Positions 1-9,266 of a stretch of 64,000 nt of DNA are shown here, in pieces. The stretch's first letter is position 1. Every line of letters starts with the position of its first letter. Source of the DNA: SHVO01 sp041906145 (lineage in GTDB: Bacteria; Pseudomonadota; Alphaproteobacteria; Rhodospirillales; Rhodospirillaceae); NCBI GenBank assembly GCA_041906145.1, contig JAYRJU010000002.1:248001-312000 (forward strand). The letters run 5' to 3'. The position numbers and the translations under genes were made by a program. The notes under the pieces were generated by a model. The model worked only from the letters and a program-made list of their open reading frames with translations, searched no databases and had not been told where the DNA came from.

Positions 1-379
1 CGAGTACTTCGCGCAGCAAGGCGTCGGCCTTGGCCGGCGGGAACAGATCGATGATCTTCGAGGCCTCTAATGCGACAAGACCCGCGAAGTACCACGGGTC
101 CGGTTTGGTCAGGATAGGGCGATAGTGGGAATACCCCGATCGGTGACGCATGCTCGCGCGCACGAAACCCGACACTTCCATGAGGTCGCTCACGAACCAG
201 GACGCGGCGTCCTCGGCGGTCAGGAACGTCCGCGCGGCGGACGGCAATGGCGGCGGGGCGGGGGTGCGGTTGCGGCGTCCGCCCCGGGCCTTCTTGGCGA
301 TGCTCCGCCCAGAACCGGCGTTGTCCTTGTCGGACGCCGCCGGTTTAGCCTCGGTCTCTTGCCGATCGCCTTCAGCCAT
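1..379 (-). CDS. Hypothetical protein, C-terminus cut by window edge
   Basis: An open minus-strand frame begins at an ATG whose complement is at 377-379 and runs off the left edge without a stop, giving at least 126 residues. The first 50 residues are low-complexity and basic/Pro-rich (KKARGGRRNRTPAPPP), which suggests a disordered tail. A more ordered segment follows, with motifs such as FLTAEDAASWFVSDLMEVSG and a helix EASKIIDLFPPAKADALLREVL. I do not recognise a family. It is divergent from uup, with about 100 bp between the starts. Codon choice is GC-rich at third positions, as in its neighbours, so I take it as real rather than a shadow of the short plus-strand frames here. Confidence 0.55.
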   Translation of the reverse strand, partial: MAEGDRQETEAKPAASDKDNAGSGRSIAKKARGGRRNRTPAPPPLPSAARTFLTAEDAASWFVSDLMEVSGFVRASMRHRSGYSHYRPILTKPDPWYFAGLVALEASKIIDLFPPAKADALLREVL

Positions 380-482
380 ACGAGCGACTTTACGCGATAT
401 GGTGATTTCGGCAACCGCTTCGCAGTGGAATGCTTGAGCAACCTATGGTTAAACGCGTGCGCCTCTAGCTGAAAGATCACAC

Positions 483-2297
483 GTGCCGCCCCTTTTGACG
501 CTGTCCGACATTCATCTGACCTTCGGCGGAACGCCGCTCCTGGAGGGTGCCGAGATCGCGATCGGTCAGCGCGAGCGCTTGTCGCTGATCGGCCGCAACG
601 GCTCGGGCAAGTCCACGCTTCTGAAAATCGCCGCGGGACTCGTCGAAGCCGACCGCGGCGAACGCGTGGTGCAGCAGGGCGTGTCCGTCGCGTATCTGCC
701 GCAGGAACCGGATCTCTCCGCCTACCCCAACGTGCTGGCTTATGTGGAAAGCGCGTTCGCCGAGCATGATGATCCGCACCGCGCGCGCACGCTCCTCAAT
801 CATCTCGCCCTTTCGGGTGAGGAGAACCCACGATCGCTTTCCGGCGGTGAAGCGCGCCGCGCCGCGCTCGCGCGCGTGCTCGCGCCGCAGCCCGATGTGT
901 TGTTGCTCGATGAGCCTACCAACCACCTCGATCTTCCCGCCATCGAATGGCTGGAGGATGAATTGAAGCGGTCCCGGTCGGCCTTGGTGCTCATCAGCCA
1001 CGACCGGCGCTTTCTCACCAACCTCGGCACGGCCACCGTATGGCTGGACCGGGGCAAGACGCGCCGCCTCGATCAAGGCTTCGCCGCCTTCGAGGATTGG
1101 CGCGACGATGTCCTCGCGCAGGAAGAACTGGAGCGCCACAAGCTCGACCGTAAGATCGCGGCCGAGGAACACTGGATCCGCCACGGTGTCTCGGGCCGCA
1201 GAAAACGCAACGTGCGCCGCGTCGCCGCGCTCGCCGATTTGCGTCAGGAGCGGAAGGAAGGGCGCCGTGTCGCCGGCACCGTGGAGATGACGGCCACCGA
1301 CGCCGCGATTTCTTCGAAGCTTCTGATGGAAGCAAAAGGTCTCTCGAAAGCTTTCGGCGAGCGGACCGTCGTGCGCGACGTCACGATGACGGTCCTTCGC
1401 GGCGACCGTATCGGCATCGTCGGCCCCAACGGCGCCGGCAAGACGACACTCCTCAAGCTTCTCACCGGCGAACTTGCGCCGGACTCGGGGACATTGAAGC
1501 TCGGCACGAGCCTCGAGATCGTCACGCTCGACCAGCGCCGCGAAGCGCTCGATGTGAACGGCACCCTGATGCAGAACCTCACCCGTGGTCATGGGGACCA
1601 TGTGATGGTCGCCGGTAAACCGCGTCACGTCGTCGGGTATATGAAGGACTTTCTCTTTACCCCCGAGCAGGCCAACACGCCGGTCAGTGTCCTTTCGGGC
1701 GGGGAACGCGGACGCCTCATGCTCGCGCGCGCGCTTTCGCTGCCCTCCAACGTGCTGGTGCTCGACGAGCCCACCAACGACCTCGACCTCGAGACGCTGG
1801 ACCTCTTGCAGGAAATGCTCGCCGACTACGCCGGCACCGTGTTGCTCGTCAGTCACGACCGCGACTTCCTGGACCGTGTCGCCACCAGCGTTATCGCCTT
1901 TGAAGGCGACGGACGCTGGCAGCTCTATCCAGGCGGTTATGCGGATATGGTCAATCAGCGCGGCTATGGCGTGCAGGCGCTGGCGCAGCCGCAGCGACCC
2001 GCCCCGAAGGCCGAAAAAGCCGTCGCCGACGAACCGGCCGCCGAGCGTCAACAGAAGCGCAAACTCACCTTCAAGCAGAAGCACGCGCTTGAGACCCTGC
2101 CCGCGCGCATGGAGCAGCTCCGCAAGGACATCGCGGCGGCGAACAAGAAGCTCGCCGATTCCGCCCTCTACAGCCGCGACCCCAAGGGATACGCCGCGGC
2201 TTCCGAGACGCTGCACAAGGCTGAAGCTGATCTCGCCGTCGCCGAGAACGAATGGCTGGAGCTTGAAATCCTTCGCGAGGAAATCGCGAGCGAATAG
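483..2297 (+). CDS. uup: ABC-F ATPase, Uup type
   Basis: A cytoplasmic ABC-F protein of 604 residues with two ATPase modules and no membrane segment. Module 1 has Walker A GRNGSGKST, signature LSGGEARRAALAR and Walker B LLLDEPTNHLD. Module 2 has GPNGAGKTT, LSGGERGRLMLAR and LVLDEPTNDLD. The last about 80 residues are a charged coiled coil (from about residue 520), the C-terminal DNA- or ribosome-contact domain that separates Uup from other ABC-F proteins. Family knowledge links Uup to ribosome-associated functions and to suppression of precise transposon excision. The start is GTG, chosen because the ABC domain begins a few residues later (LTLSDIHLTFGG). It converges end to end with the DMT transporter gene with no gap. 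Confidence 0.93.
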   Translation: MPPLLTLSDIHLTFGGTPLLEGAEIAIGQRERLSLIGRNGSGKSTLLKIAAGLVEADRGERVVQQGVSVAYLPQEPDLSAYPNVLAYVESAFAEHDDPHRARTLLNHLALSGEENPRSLSGGEARRAALARVLAPQPDVLLLDEPTNHLDLPAIEWLEDELKRSRSALVLISHDRRFLTNLGTATVWLDRGKTRRLDQGFAAFEDWRDDVLAQEELERHKLDRKIAAEEHWIRHGVSGRRKRNVRRVAALADLRQERKEGRRVAGTVEMTATDAAISSKLLMEAKGLSKAFGERTVVRDVTMTVLRGDRIGIVGPNGAGKTTLLKLLTGELAPDSGTLKLGTSLEIVTLDQRREALDVNGTLMQNLTRGHGDHVMVAGKPRHVVGYMKDFLFTPEQANTPVSVLSGGERGRLMLARALSLPSNVLVLDEPTNDLDLETLDLLQEMLADYAGTVLLVSHDRDFLDRVATSVIAFEGDGRWQLYPGGYADMVNQRGYGVQALAQPQRPAPKAEKAVADEPAAERQQKRKLTFKQKHALETLPARMEQLRKDIAAANKKLADSALYSRDPKGYAAASETLHKAEADLAVAENEWLELEILREEIASE

Positions 2298-3239
2298 CTA
2301 CGCTGTTTCGGGGTGAACCGGCGCGGGCCGGTGTGCGCTGACGCACAGGATCACGCTTGCGATCAAGAGGACGATCGCCGCGCCCTCCAGCGCCGTCGGG
2401 AGGCGTTGTTCCCACAAAAACCCGTAAAGCAGCGCGAACAGCGTTTCGAACAGGATCATTTGACCGACCAGTGTCGCGGGCAGGTAGCGGCTGGCCATAT
2501 TCCAGAACATGTTTCCGATGATCGACGCTGCCAGCGCGATGCCCGCCGCCGTGGCGATGAATCTCATCCAGTCATTTGTCTGGTGTGCCGCGTCCGAGAA
2601 CAAGAACGCGGGGACGACGCACAGTAACGCGAGCGACCCGGTCACGACGCCGCCCAGCAAATTCCAATCGTGGCCGGAAATGTGCCGCACCCGCGCCAGC
2701 CAGCGCGTGTTCGCGACGGCGAAGGCGGTCCAGCAGCACAACGCCCCGACGGCGGCCGCCACTCCGATCAGCCGCGTCGACTCATCGCCGGTCACCGAAG
2801 GCGGGGCTTCGATGGACACGCAGATGCTGCCGATGGTGCCGAGCAGGAGGGAGGGGACGAGCTTGCGCAGCGGGATCGCGCCCTTATCGAAGCTCGTGAT
2901 GACGGTGACGGTCACTGGAAGGAACCCGATAACGACCGAAGTCATCGCCACGCCGCCGAGTTGCACGCCGGTCCCCAGCAGGAAGAAGTAGACGATGTTG
3001 CCCACGAAGCTCATCCAGGTGAGCGCGCGCCACTCCTGAAATCCAAGGGTCGCTACGATCGCGCGCCAGCGCGGTGCGATCAGAAGCGCCGAGATCAAGC
3101 CATAGGTGATGTAACGCGCGACCGCGAGTTGGAACGGTGTGAAGTCGCGCGTGAAACTCGGGGCAATGAATACGATGCCCCACACCGCGCCCGCGGCGGC
3201 GCCGCACGCGATACCCAGCCAAAGACTACGCGTGCTCAT
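2298..3239 (-). CDS. DMT-superfamily (EamA-like) transporter
   Basis: A membrane protein of 313 residues with about ten hydrophobic helices, starting at GIACGAAAGAVWGIVFIAP, which is typical of the drug/metabolite transporter (EamA) family. Substrate cannot be read from sequence; members export amino acids, metabolites or drugs. I chose the internal ATG (MSTRSLW) because it overlaps the stop of the upstream 88-aa gene as ATGA, the usual sign of translational coupling. A start four codons earlier is possible. The stop abuts the stop of uup on the other strand. Confidence 0.85.
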   Translation of the reverse strand: MSTRSLWLGIACGAAAGAVWGIVFIAPSFTRDFTPFQLAVARYITYGLISALLIAPRWRAIVATLGFQEWRALTWMSFVGNIVYFFLLGTGVQLGGVAMTSVVIGFLPVTVTVITSFDKGAIPLRKLVPSLLLGTIGSICVSIEAPPSVTGDESTRLIGVAAAVGALCCWTAFAVANTRWLARVRHISGHDWNLLGGVVTGSLALLCVVPAFLFSDAAHQTNDWMRFIATAAGIALAASIIGNMFWNMASRYLPATLVGQMILFETLFALLYGFLWEQRLPTALEGAAIVLLIASVILCVSAHRPAPVHPETA

Positions 3240-3502
3240 CTCCGGCTCCACATCCCCGCGTCGCCGACGACGAGCGCCGCGCCGGGCGGCGGCGCCCCTG
3301 CGCCTTTTGGGACCATGACTTTCAACGTCGCCTCGAACAAGACGGCCGCGCCCGGCGAAAGATACAGCCGCATCGCGCCTTCCGCCGCGACCTCGAACAG
3401 GGCCGCGTTCCGCGGCTGGCCGGCGCGCTCGAAAGTTTCCGCAAACGCGATTTTAAGGGTCGCGGCGGCGTCCGGGCTCACGTCGAGGCGTTTCCACGTC
3501 AT
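3236..3502 (-). CDS. Small hypothetical protein, coupled to DMT transporter
   Basis: An 88-residue soluble protein that starts MTWKRLDVSPDAAATLKIAF and ends in a short basic tail. The middle (VAAEGAMRLYLSPGAAVLFEATLKVMVPKG) alternates strand-like segments, but no family is recognised. It is first in a two-gene minus-strand unit, and its TGA overlaps the ATG of the transporter, so the two are probably translated together. A role linked to the transported compound is inference only. Confidence 0.6.
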   Translation of the reverse strand: MTWKRLDVSPDAAATLKIAFAETFERAGQPRNAALFEVAAEGAMRLYLSPGAAVLFEATLKVMVPKGAGAPPPGAALVVGDAGMWSRR

Positions 3503-3565
3503 AATGCCGAGTCTTATGTCAGCCGTGAGGGGCCGGCGACAGCAAAAACCAACCCTATCCGGCCA

Positions 3566-3593
3566 TTTACCTCGGGCTTTCTCGCGCTATAGT
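3566..3593 (+). promoter_or_regulatory. Candidate sigma-70 promoter
   Basis: TTTACC, a 16-nt spacer and TATAGT lie in the divergent gap before the 115-residue CPHCG protein. Transcription would begin near 3600, which leaves room for the downstream ATG at 3623 but hardly for the one at 3605. Confidence 0.45.
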
Positions 3594-3622
3594 AGAGACT
3601 GGAGATGGGAGATGGGACGAGG

Positions 3623-3967
3623 ATGACGGTCGGTTCTGGGCTGCGCGGGTCCTTTCCGCTCACAATCGAATCCATAGACAAGGAATTGAAGTTCATCGCC
3701 CCGGGCACTTTCGGTCTCGGGGTGCTCGGCCACGACGGCCGCTTCATGATGCTCTATGTAGGCCGGTCCGATTCCGACGTCCGCAAGGCGCTCAAATCCT
3801 TCGTCGGCAAGGCCAATCGCTTCAAGTTCGAGTATTACGACGATCCCGAGCAGGCGTTCCTCAAGGAATGCGAGCTCTTTCATTTCATGAAACCCAAGGC
3901 GAATAAGACCCATCCGCAGCGTGCGGACGGCATGCCCTGGCGCTGTCCGCATTGCGGAGCCTATTGA
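3623..3967 (+). CDS. Conserved hypothetical protein with C-terminal CPHC motif
   Basis: About 114 residues (120 if the upstream ATG at 3605 is used). The body (TIESIDKELKFIAPGTFG, then LGHDGRFMMLYVGRSDSDV) looks like a small alpha/beta domain. It ends WRCPHCGAY, a possible half of a metal site. The segment HDGRFMMLYVGRSD followed by a Lys/Phe-rich helix vaguely recalls GIY-YIG-like folds, but I cannot confirm the catalytic residues, so no function is assigned. The start at 3623 is preferred because the candidate promoter would place transcription start only a few bases before 3605. Confidence 0.65.
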   Translation: MTVGSGLRGSFPLTIESIDKELKFIAPGTFGLGVLGHDGRFMMLYVGRSDSDVRKALKSFVGKANRFKFEYYDDPEQAFLKECELFHFMKPKANKTHPQRADGMPWRCPHCGAY

Positions 3968-4028
3968 GGCTCTAGAAGGGTTTTTTGCCCATTCCTGAGC
4001 GCGCTGCCGGGTGATACATACCTAAGTT

Positions 4029-4895
4029 ATGTCCAGCGGTTCCAACGCCTCAGCGCAGATGAAGCAGCCGTCCGCGGCGTTGGTCCGCGCCGTGACGCGC
4101 ATGCTCGGTCCGCTCGTGCGGTTGCTGATTGCCCGCGGCATCACCTTTTCTTACCTGTCCGGCCTTCTGAAGACCGTCTATGTCGCTGAAGCGCAAAAGT
4201 CGCTGGCGGCGGCCGGCGAAGTGCCGACGGTCAGCCGTCTGTCCATCGTAACGGGCCTCCAGCGCAAGGACATCAACCGGATTCAAAGCGAACCGCCGCC
4301 GGAACGGAGTCCGCCCGCCGCCGTGTCGCTGGGCGCGCGTCTCATCGGCATCTGGACAGGCGACCGCAAATTCCGCACCGCCAAAGGCGCGCCGGCGCCG
4401 CTGCCGCGCTCCGCGAAGGCCGGCGCCGCGTCGTTCGACACGCTCGTTCGCAGTGTCTCCACGGACGTTTCGCCGCGCGTCATCCTCGACGAATGGCTGC
4501 GCCTGGGTCTCGTCGCTATCGATGCGAATGAACAGATCCGCCTGAACGCTGGCGCGTTTGTTCCGCAGCGCGGCTTCGACGAGAAGGTTTATTTCCTGGG
4601 CCGCAACGTGGGCGATCACATCGCCACCGTCGTTCACAACGCGCTCGGAGAGGGCGAGCCGCATCTCGAGCGCGCCGTTTATTACGATAAGCTCACCGCC
4701 GGCAGCGTGCAGAAGCTGCAAGCCCAAGCCGCGGAGCTCGGCATGAAGACGCTCCTTACGCTGAACAAGGAAGCGCTGAAATTCGCCGATGCCGACGAAG
4801 GCAAGAAAGACGCCACCTACCGCATGGCGCTCGGCATCTACTACTACCAGGGCCCCGACGAACCGCCGTCCGGCGATCCGGACAAGGCCAAATGA
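4029..4895 (+). CDS. DUF6502-family protein
   Basis: A soluble protein of 288 residues. The N-terminal third (VRAVTRMLGPLVRLLIARGI, then VYVAEAQKSL and VPTVSRLSIVTGLQRKDINR) looks like a winged-helix or small helical DNA-binding-like region. The rest is less ordered, with FDTLVRSVSTDVSPRVILDE and a C-terminal YRMALGIYYYQGPDEPP. This matches my memory of the DUF6502 family, whose role is unknown. The stop overlaps the start of the DUF5666 lipoprotein gene as ATGA, so the pair is coupled. An ATG at 4059 (MKQPSAALV) is an alternative start. Confidence 0.75.
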   Translation: MSSGSNASAQMKQPSAALVRAVTRMLGPLVRLLIARGITFSYLSGLLKTVYVAEAQKSLAAAGEVPTVSRLSIVTGLQRKDINRIQSEPPPERSPPAAVSLGARLIGIWTGDRKFRTAKGAPAPLPRSAKAGAASFDTLVRSVSTDVSPRVILDEWLRLGLVAIDANEQIRLNAGAFVPQRGFDEKVYFLGRNVGDHIATVVHNALGEGEPHLERAVYYDKLTAGSVQKLQAQAAELGMKTLLTLNKEALKFADADEGKKDATYRMALGIYYYQGPDEPPSGDPDKAK

Positions 4896-5983
4896 CCAGA
4901 GCCTTGCGCCTTCTGCTCGGCGCGAGCGCGCTCGCCCTCCTGTCGTCCTGCGCGTCCGGGCCGCTTCCCTTCGCCTCGTGTAGTTTCACGCCGCCGGGGC
5001 CCCGCAGCCTCGATGCCCTTCAGCTTGTGTCGACCGATCGCGGCTTGGGCGGTAGCGGGATCAGTAGCGAAGACCGCGGGCTCGGAGGATCGGGCATCCG
5101 CGCGGGGATCATCGGCGTCGTCACCGGATTCGGTTCTCTGTGCGTCAACGGCTACGAAGTCGAGATCGACGAAACCTCCGTCGTGACGCTCGAAGGCCAC
5201 CCCGCGACCGAGGCCGACATTCATCTCGGTCAGCTCGTCGTCATCGAAGCCGACCAGAGCGAAGGCAAGCTGCGCGCCGCCAGTGTCGATGTGCGCCTCG
5301 CGGCCATGGGCCCGGTGTCGGCCGTCAGCGCGGACGGAAAGACGCTGACCGTGCTAGGGCAAACGGTGCGTCTGGCGGATATGAGCGCTGAAGCGGCCGA
5401 GAAAGTCGCGCCCGGTGATTGGGTCGCGGTGTCTGGATTGCGCGATGCCAACGCCGTGATCGAGGGCACATCGGTCGTGCGTCTGCCGCAAGCCGGCACA
5501 CATGCCATGGTCGCTGGCGTGGTTCGCGACGGCCGCGTGGCCGGGCTGGACATCGGCGCGTATAACGCCGCCCCCGGCGATGCGGTGGTTGTCGATGTGC
5601 GTCCCACTGATGGACGTTTCACGGTCGCGAGCGTGCGTCCGCAGACCGATGCGCGCTTTACCGCCGGTGTGCACGAGGTGTCGGTGCAAACTTTCGTGCC
5701 CGGCGAGCGCCTCATGGGCCTTCGTATTTCACCGACGGACGTCAGGCCGATCGCGGGACTGCCGGTTCAACTCGAAGGCCGCTTGGTCGTCGGCAATACC
5801 TTCGTGCCCAACCGGGTCATGATCCCGGCGCTTCCGCGCGATGGCCAGTTCGCGGTGCGCAATATTCTCATGGACCGCGAGACCATCCTCCGCGGCATCG
5901 TGCCCACCGGTCCGGTGCTGCCTGCGCTCGTGCCGCCGACGCTGCCCACGGAAACGCGGCCGCCCGCGCCGCCGTCCCCATAA
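4892..5983 (+). CDS. DUF5666-domain lipoprotein
   Basis: 363 residues with a lipoprotein signal: RALRLLLGASALALLSSC, lipobox LSSC, lipidated Cys at about residue 20. A duplicated DRGLGGSGI follows near residues 49-69. The body has several OB-like beta repeats of the form GPVSAVSADGKTLTVLGQTV and GDWVAVSGLRDANAVI, characteristic of DUF5666. The tail is Pro-rich (ETRPPAPPSP). It is probably anchored in the envelope facing the periplasm. Its start is embedded in the end of the DUF6502 gene, so the two proteins are made together and may act together. Biochemical role is unknown. Confidence 0.8.
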   Translation: MTRALRLLLGASALALLSSCASGPLPFASCSFTPPGPRSLDALQLVSTDRGLGGSGISSEDRGLGGSGIRAGIIGVVTGFGSLCVNGYEVEIDETSVVTLEGHPATEADIHLGQLVVIEADQSEGKLRAASVDVRLAAMGPVSAVSADGKTLTVLGQTVRLADMSAEAAEKVAPGDWVAVSGLRDANAVIEGTSVVRLPQAGTHAMVAGVVRDGRVAGLDIGAYNAAPGDAVVVDVRPTDGRFTVASVRPQTDARFTAGVHEVSVQTFVPGERLMGLRISPTDVRPIAGLPVQLEGRLVVGNTFVPNRVMIPALPRDGQFAVRNILMDRETILRGIVPTGPVLPALVPPTLPTETRPPAPPSP

Positions 5984-5985
5984 AA

Positions 5986-6017
5986 AAATCCCTCCCGCCC
6001 GGAGGCGGAAGGGATTT
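5986..6017. terminator. Bidirectional rho-independent terminator
   Basis: A 14-bp hairpin with one mismatch (AAATCCCTCCCGCC against GGCGGAAGGGATTT) and a 4-nt loop lies between the convergent lipoprotein and autotransporter genes. On the minus strand it is followed by a run of seven T, making it a strong terminator for the autotransporter. The plus side has only TTT. Confidence 0.85.
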
Positions 6018-6040
6018 GCGTTAGCCGCCGTCGACGGTGG

Positions 6041-9000
6041 TTAGAACCGCTGGCGATAGGTCAGCGAAATCGTGTGGCCGAGATAACCGCCGGCCTTCTC
6101 CGCATCATAGTCGAGTGAAAGCATCGACAGACGGCGCTCCCACGCCGCGCCGACGCCGCCGCTCATGATGTTGGCGGCCGGCGTCGCGCCTTGCAGCACG
6201 AACGGCACGCCGGTCCCGGACAGGATGTCGCCTGCTACGAAAAGCGCGCGCACCGTTGTCGGGTCGCGATTGAACTCATGCGCGTAGTCGACACGCGCGA
6301 CCAGCGCCAGGGTATTGGCCGTGTTGAACTGCACGCGGTGTTCGGCGGAGGCGCCCGCGCCGCCGCGGATCGAGGTGAACGTGCGGCTGTCGTAGCGCAG
6401 GTCGACGGACGGGCCGCCGCCGTTTTCTTCATAGGAGTTGCGGAAGATGTTGTGGTACGCGCCGCGCAAATAAGCCGTCAGCACGGTGTTGCCGACGTTC
6501 GTGGCCGTACCCACATCAACAACGCCGCTCCACTGGTAACCCGGCGATTTGCCGTTGGTCTGGCGTTCGATCGTGTCGAAGGCCACCGTGCGGCCGTCGC
6601 TGTAGCTATTGAAGCTGTAGCCGAGCGTGCCCTGCACGTACGCGAAGTCGAAGTTGCTGCGGCCGTAGAAGTCGAGGCTGGTGGTGGACAGTTTCACGGC
6701 TTCAGTGCCGCGGTTCTTCTCTTGCGCGTTTCCGAAGGTCTGGCTGATGCTCATGCCGATGATGGATTCGTCGCCCATGATCGCGTCGACCCCGGCGGCG
6801 AGGCCCAGCGAGAACACATCATACCCCGGCGTCGCGCCTTGCGCGTCGCCTGAACCGAAGCTCGTCACGTTCTGCAGCCAGAAGCCCGAACGGAAACGGC
6901 CGAGCGGATCGGCTTTATTCGTCAGGAAGCCGCCCATGCGGCGCTGGATCGCGCCTTGCGACAGGCGGCGCGACGTCAGCGCCACGCGGCGCGCGGCGTC
7001 GCTGGTGTCCGGCACCATCTCGGCCAGCGCGGCCTCGAACTTTGACCGTTCGGTGTAGGCCGCCATGACGCCCGCGAATTCCGTGTCCTGGCCCAGTCCT
7101 GCGACCGAGCTGTCGTAGATGGACCCGAGGAGGGGGGACAGCCCAAGCTCCGTCGCCGTTCTCCGGGTGATCCGGTATTGCAGGATATTCGGGTTCGCGT
7201 CCGCCAGGCGGATCTCGCGCTTGTACATGACCGTCGAGCCGGGCTGCAGGCCGGCAAGGTCGGCGCCCAGCGTCAGCGACTGGGCTTCCATCAGGTTGAC
7301 CGTGAACTGGTCGACGACGGCGCCCGTGATCGTGGTCTTCAAGGTCGTGCCGCTGTCCACGATGAGATTGCCGGCGGCCTTGAGGCCGCCGACCGTCTCG
7401 TTTAAGGCGTCGATATTGAAGTTGATGGTCGAACCGCCCGTGATCCGGCCATTGGTGAAGGACACGCCCGAAGTCGTCGGGATGGTGAGCGTGCTGCCGC
7501 TCACCTGTAAATTTGCCGTGCCGGTGCCAAGCAGCATCCCGCCTTCGAGCGTGCTGTTGGTCAATGTGACGTTATGCGCGCCGTCGCCGAGGTCGAGGGT
7601 GCCCGTAAGCGTGGTGTTCGCCAGCGACACATTGTCGTTACCCGCGCCCATGCTGACGTTGCCGAGCAGGACGCCGCCCGTGCTGTTCAGGGTGTCGGCG
7701 CCCGCGCCGAACAGCATGCTGCCCGCGAACGAGCCGCTGTTGCGCACTGTGACGCCCGTCGTGTTGCGGCTGACGTCCAGCGCGATGGCCGCGCCGGTGC
7801 CCTTGCGCGACGCGATGATCTGGCCATCGTTCTGCAGAGTCGTGAGCGTGCCCGAATAGTCGATGATGCCGTAGCCGCTGAACACGACGCCGCGCGAGTC
7901 GCCCTGGATCTTGCCGGTATTGATGATCTCCGGCAGGCGGCCGTTGGCCTCGACGATGATGCCGTACGCATCGCCGCCGCCCGAACCCGAGTTCCCGGTG
8001 TCCGCGTTTTCGCCCGAGTCCACCCCGCGCCCCAAGATCAGGCCGCTGTTGAACAACGTCGGCACCGTGGCGTAGTCACCGATCCGGATGCCTTGGCCGG
8101 TGAAATCGCGGCTGTTCGAGGTGATGTCGCCTTCATTGCGGAAGCCGCCGTCGAGCGTGGTGCGGTAGATCGTGCTGCCGACTTGCGTGCCGGTGATGTT
8201 CACGGCGCGCACGGGCGCTGTCGCTTTGGTCGCGGTTTCGACGGCGATATTGCCGCGCGCGATGATGCTGGCTCCGGTCGCGTTACCCGCGAGACGGCCG
8301 ACCGTGATGTTCTGGTTGCCCGAAGGCCCACCCTGTCCGACGAAGAGGCCTTCGCTCGCGCCGCGGACGCTGATTTCCGAATCGCCCGGCGTACCAGCGG
8401 CGAGCTGCGTCGTCGGCTCCAGTTCTTTTCTGACGCCGTTGCCTTCGAGATAGATGCCGTTGACGTTGCCCGCGACCCAGATTGCGCGTCCGCCGCGCAC
8501 GGCGGGGACGGCGGTCGAGCCTTCCGTCGTTGCGACCGCGCCGGTGTTGATGGCGCCGCGGTGGATGAGCGAGCCGCTCACGCCGCCGCCGGTGTAAATG
8601 CCGATGGCGTCCTGGCCGGTGGCGTCGATGCGTCCGCCGTTATTCATGTCGCCCGAGATCGCGCCGGTCGCCTTGATGCCGTAGGTGTCCTGGCGGGTGA
8701 GCTTGATGGCGCCGTCGTTGAGCAGCGAGCCATTCATGGTCGACAGGATCGCGATGCCGGTCGAGCCGTTGCCGCCAACCGTGAGTGTGCTGTTCGCGCC
8801 GCGCGTGATCGAGCCGTTGAAGGCGCCCGTGCCGCTGACTTCAATGCCCGTGCCCATCACATATTCCGGCCACAAGGCGCTCGATTGCGCGGGGCCGGGG
8901 AGGTTGATGGTGCCGTTGTCGACGAGGTTGCCTGTGATGCCGCCGGTGGTATTGACCAGTACGCCTAGCGCGCGGTTCTCGCCGGTGACTTCGACGGTGC

Positions 9001-9247
9001 CGTTATTGGTGAAGCTGTTGTTGCTGTCGATCGTAACGGCGGGTCCAGAGCCAACCTTGATACTGCCTTCGGGGGCAAGGGTGAGGTTCCCGGGGGCGGA
9101 GCTGTCGGCCCTGGACGTCGCCGCGGGGGTGGTTCGCGCCGTTGAGATCACTGCATCGCCGGCCTGGACGGCGGTGGAGGCGAGCGAACCAGCCACGGCC
9201 AACGAGACGTACGAGATACCCAGACCGAAACGCTTCTTAACGGACAA
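6041..9247 (-). CDS. Autotransporter (type Va secretion) with beta-helix passenger
   Basis: 1068 residues. An N-terminal signal peptide ends near VQA-GDA (about residue 30). A Gly/Asn/Thr-rich passenger (about 33-790) has irregular 30-40-residue repeats of the type NxGxIxxTGxxAxGI, which predict a right-handed beta-helix. A C-terminal outer-membrane barrel (about 795-1068) begins FRSGFWLQNVTSFG and ends in YRQRF, with the terminal Phe used for BAM recognition. The protein should place its passenger on the cell surface, in adhesion or aggregation. No protease or lipase motif is visible. The start is TTG, with GGGGG a few bases upstream. It faces the phosphatase gene across about 190 bp that contain a perfect palindrome. 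Confidence 0.88.
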   Translation of the reverse strand: MSVKKRFGLGISYVSLAVAGSLASTAVQAGDAVISTARTTPAATSRADSSAPGNLTLAPEGSIKVGSGPAVTIDSNNSFTNNGTVEVTGENRALGVLVNTTGGITGNLVDNGTINLPGPAQSSALWPEYVMGTGIEVSGTGAFNGSITRGANSTLTVGGNGSTGIAILSTMNGSLLNDGAIKLTRQDTYGIKATGAISGDMNNGGRIDATGQDAIGIYTGGGVSGSLIHRGAINTGAVATTEGSTAVPAVRGGRAIWVAGNVNGIYLEGNGVRKELEPTTQLAAGTPGDSEISVRGASEGLFVGQGGPSGNQNITVGRLAGNATGASIIARGNIAVETATKATAPVRAVNITGTQVGSTIYRTTLDGGFRNEGDITSNSRDFTGQGIRIGDYATVPTLFNSGLILGRGVDSGENADTGNSGSGGGDAYGIIVEANGRLPEIINTGKIQGDSRGVVFSGYGIIDYSGTLTTLQNDGQIIASRKGTGAAIALDVSRNTTGVTVRNSGSFAGSMLFGAGADTLNSTGGVLLGNVSMGAGNDNVSLANTTLTGTLDLGDGAHNVTLTNSTLEGGMLLGTGTANLQVSGSTLTIPTTSGVSFTNGRITGGSTINFNIDALNETVGGLKAAGNLIVDSGTTLKTTITGAVVDQFTVNLMEAQSLTLGADLAGLQPGSTVMYKREIRLADANPNILQYRITRRTATELGLSPLLGSIYDSSVAGLGQDTEFAGVMAAYTERSKFEAALAEMVPDTSDAARRVALTSRRLSQGAIQRRMGGFLTNKADPLGRFRSGFWLQNVTSFGSGDAQGATPGYDVFSLGLAAGVDAIMGDESIIGMSISQTFGNAQEKNRGTEAVKLSTTSLDFYGRSNFDFAYVQGTLGYSFNSYSDGRTVAFDTIERQTNGKSPGYQWSGVVDVGTATNVGNTVLTAYLRGAYHNIFRNSYEENGGGPSVDLRYDSRTFTSIRGGAGASAEHRVQFNTANTLALVARVDYAHEFNRDPTTVRALFVAGDILSGTGVPFVLQGATPAANIMSGGVGAAWERRLSMLSLDYDAEKAGGYLGHTISLTYRQRF

Positions 9248-9266
9248 AACAGCCCCCTTTGCTCTC

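Noticed and set aside
477..2216. Long minus-strand open frame (579 codons) opposite uup
   Set aside because: Shadow of a strongly typed ABC-F gene; the translation is Arg/Gly/Val-rich without any motif.
7574..8968. 464-codon plus-strand frame opposite the autotransporter
   Set aside because: Asp/Arg/Ala-rich product is the mirror of Gly/Thr/Ala repeats; the signal peptide and barrel lie on the minus strand.
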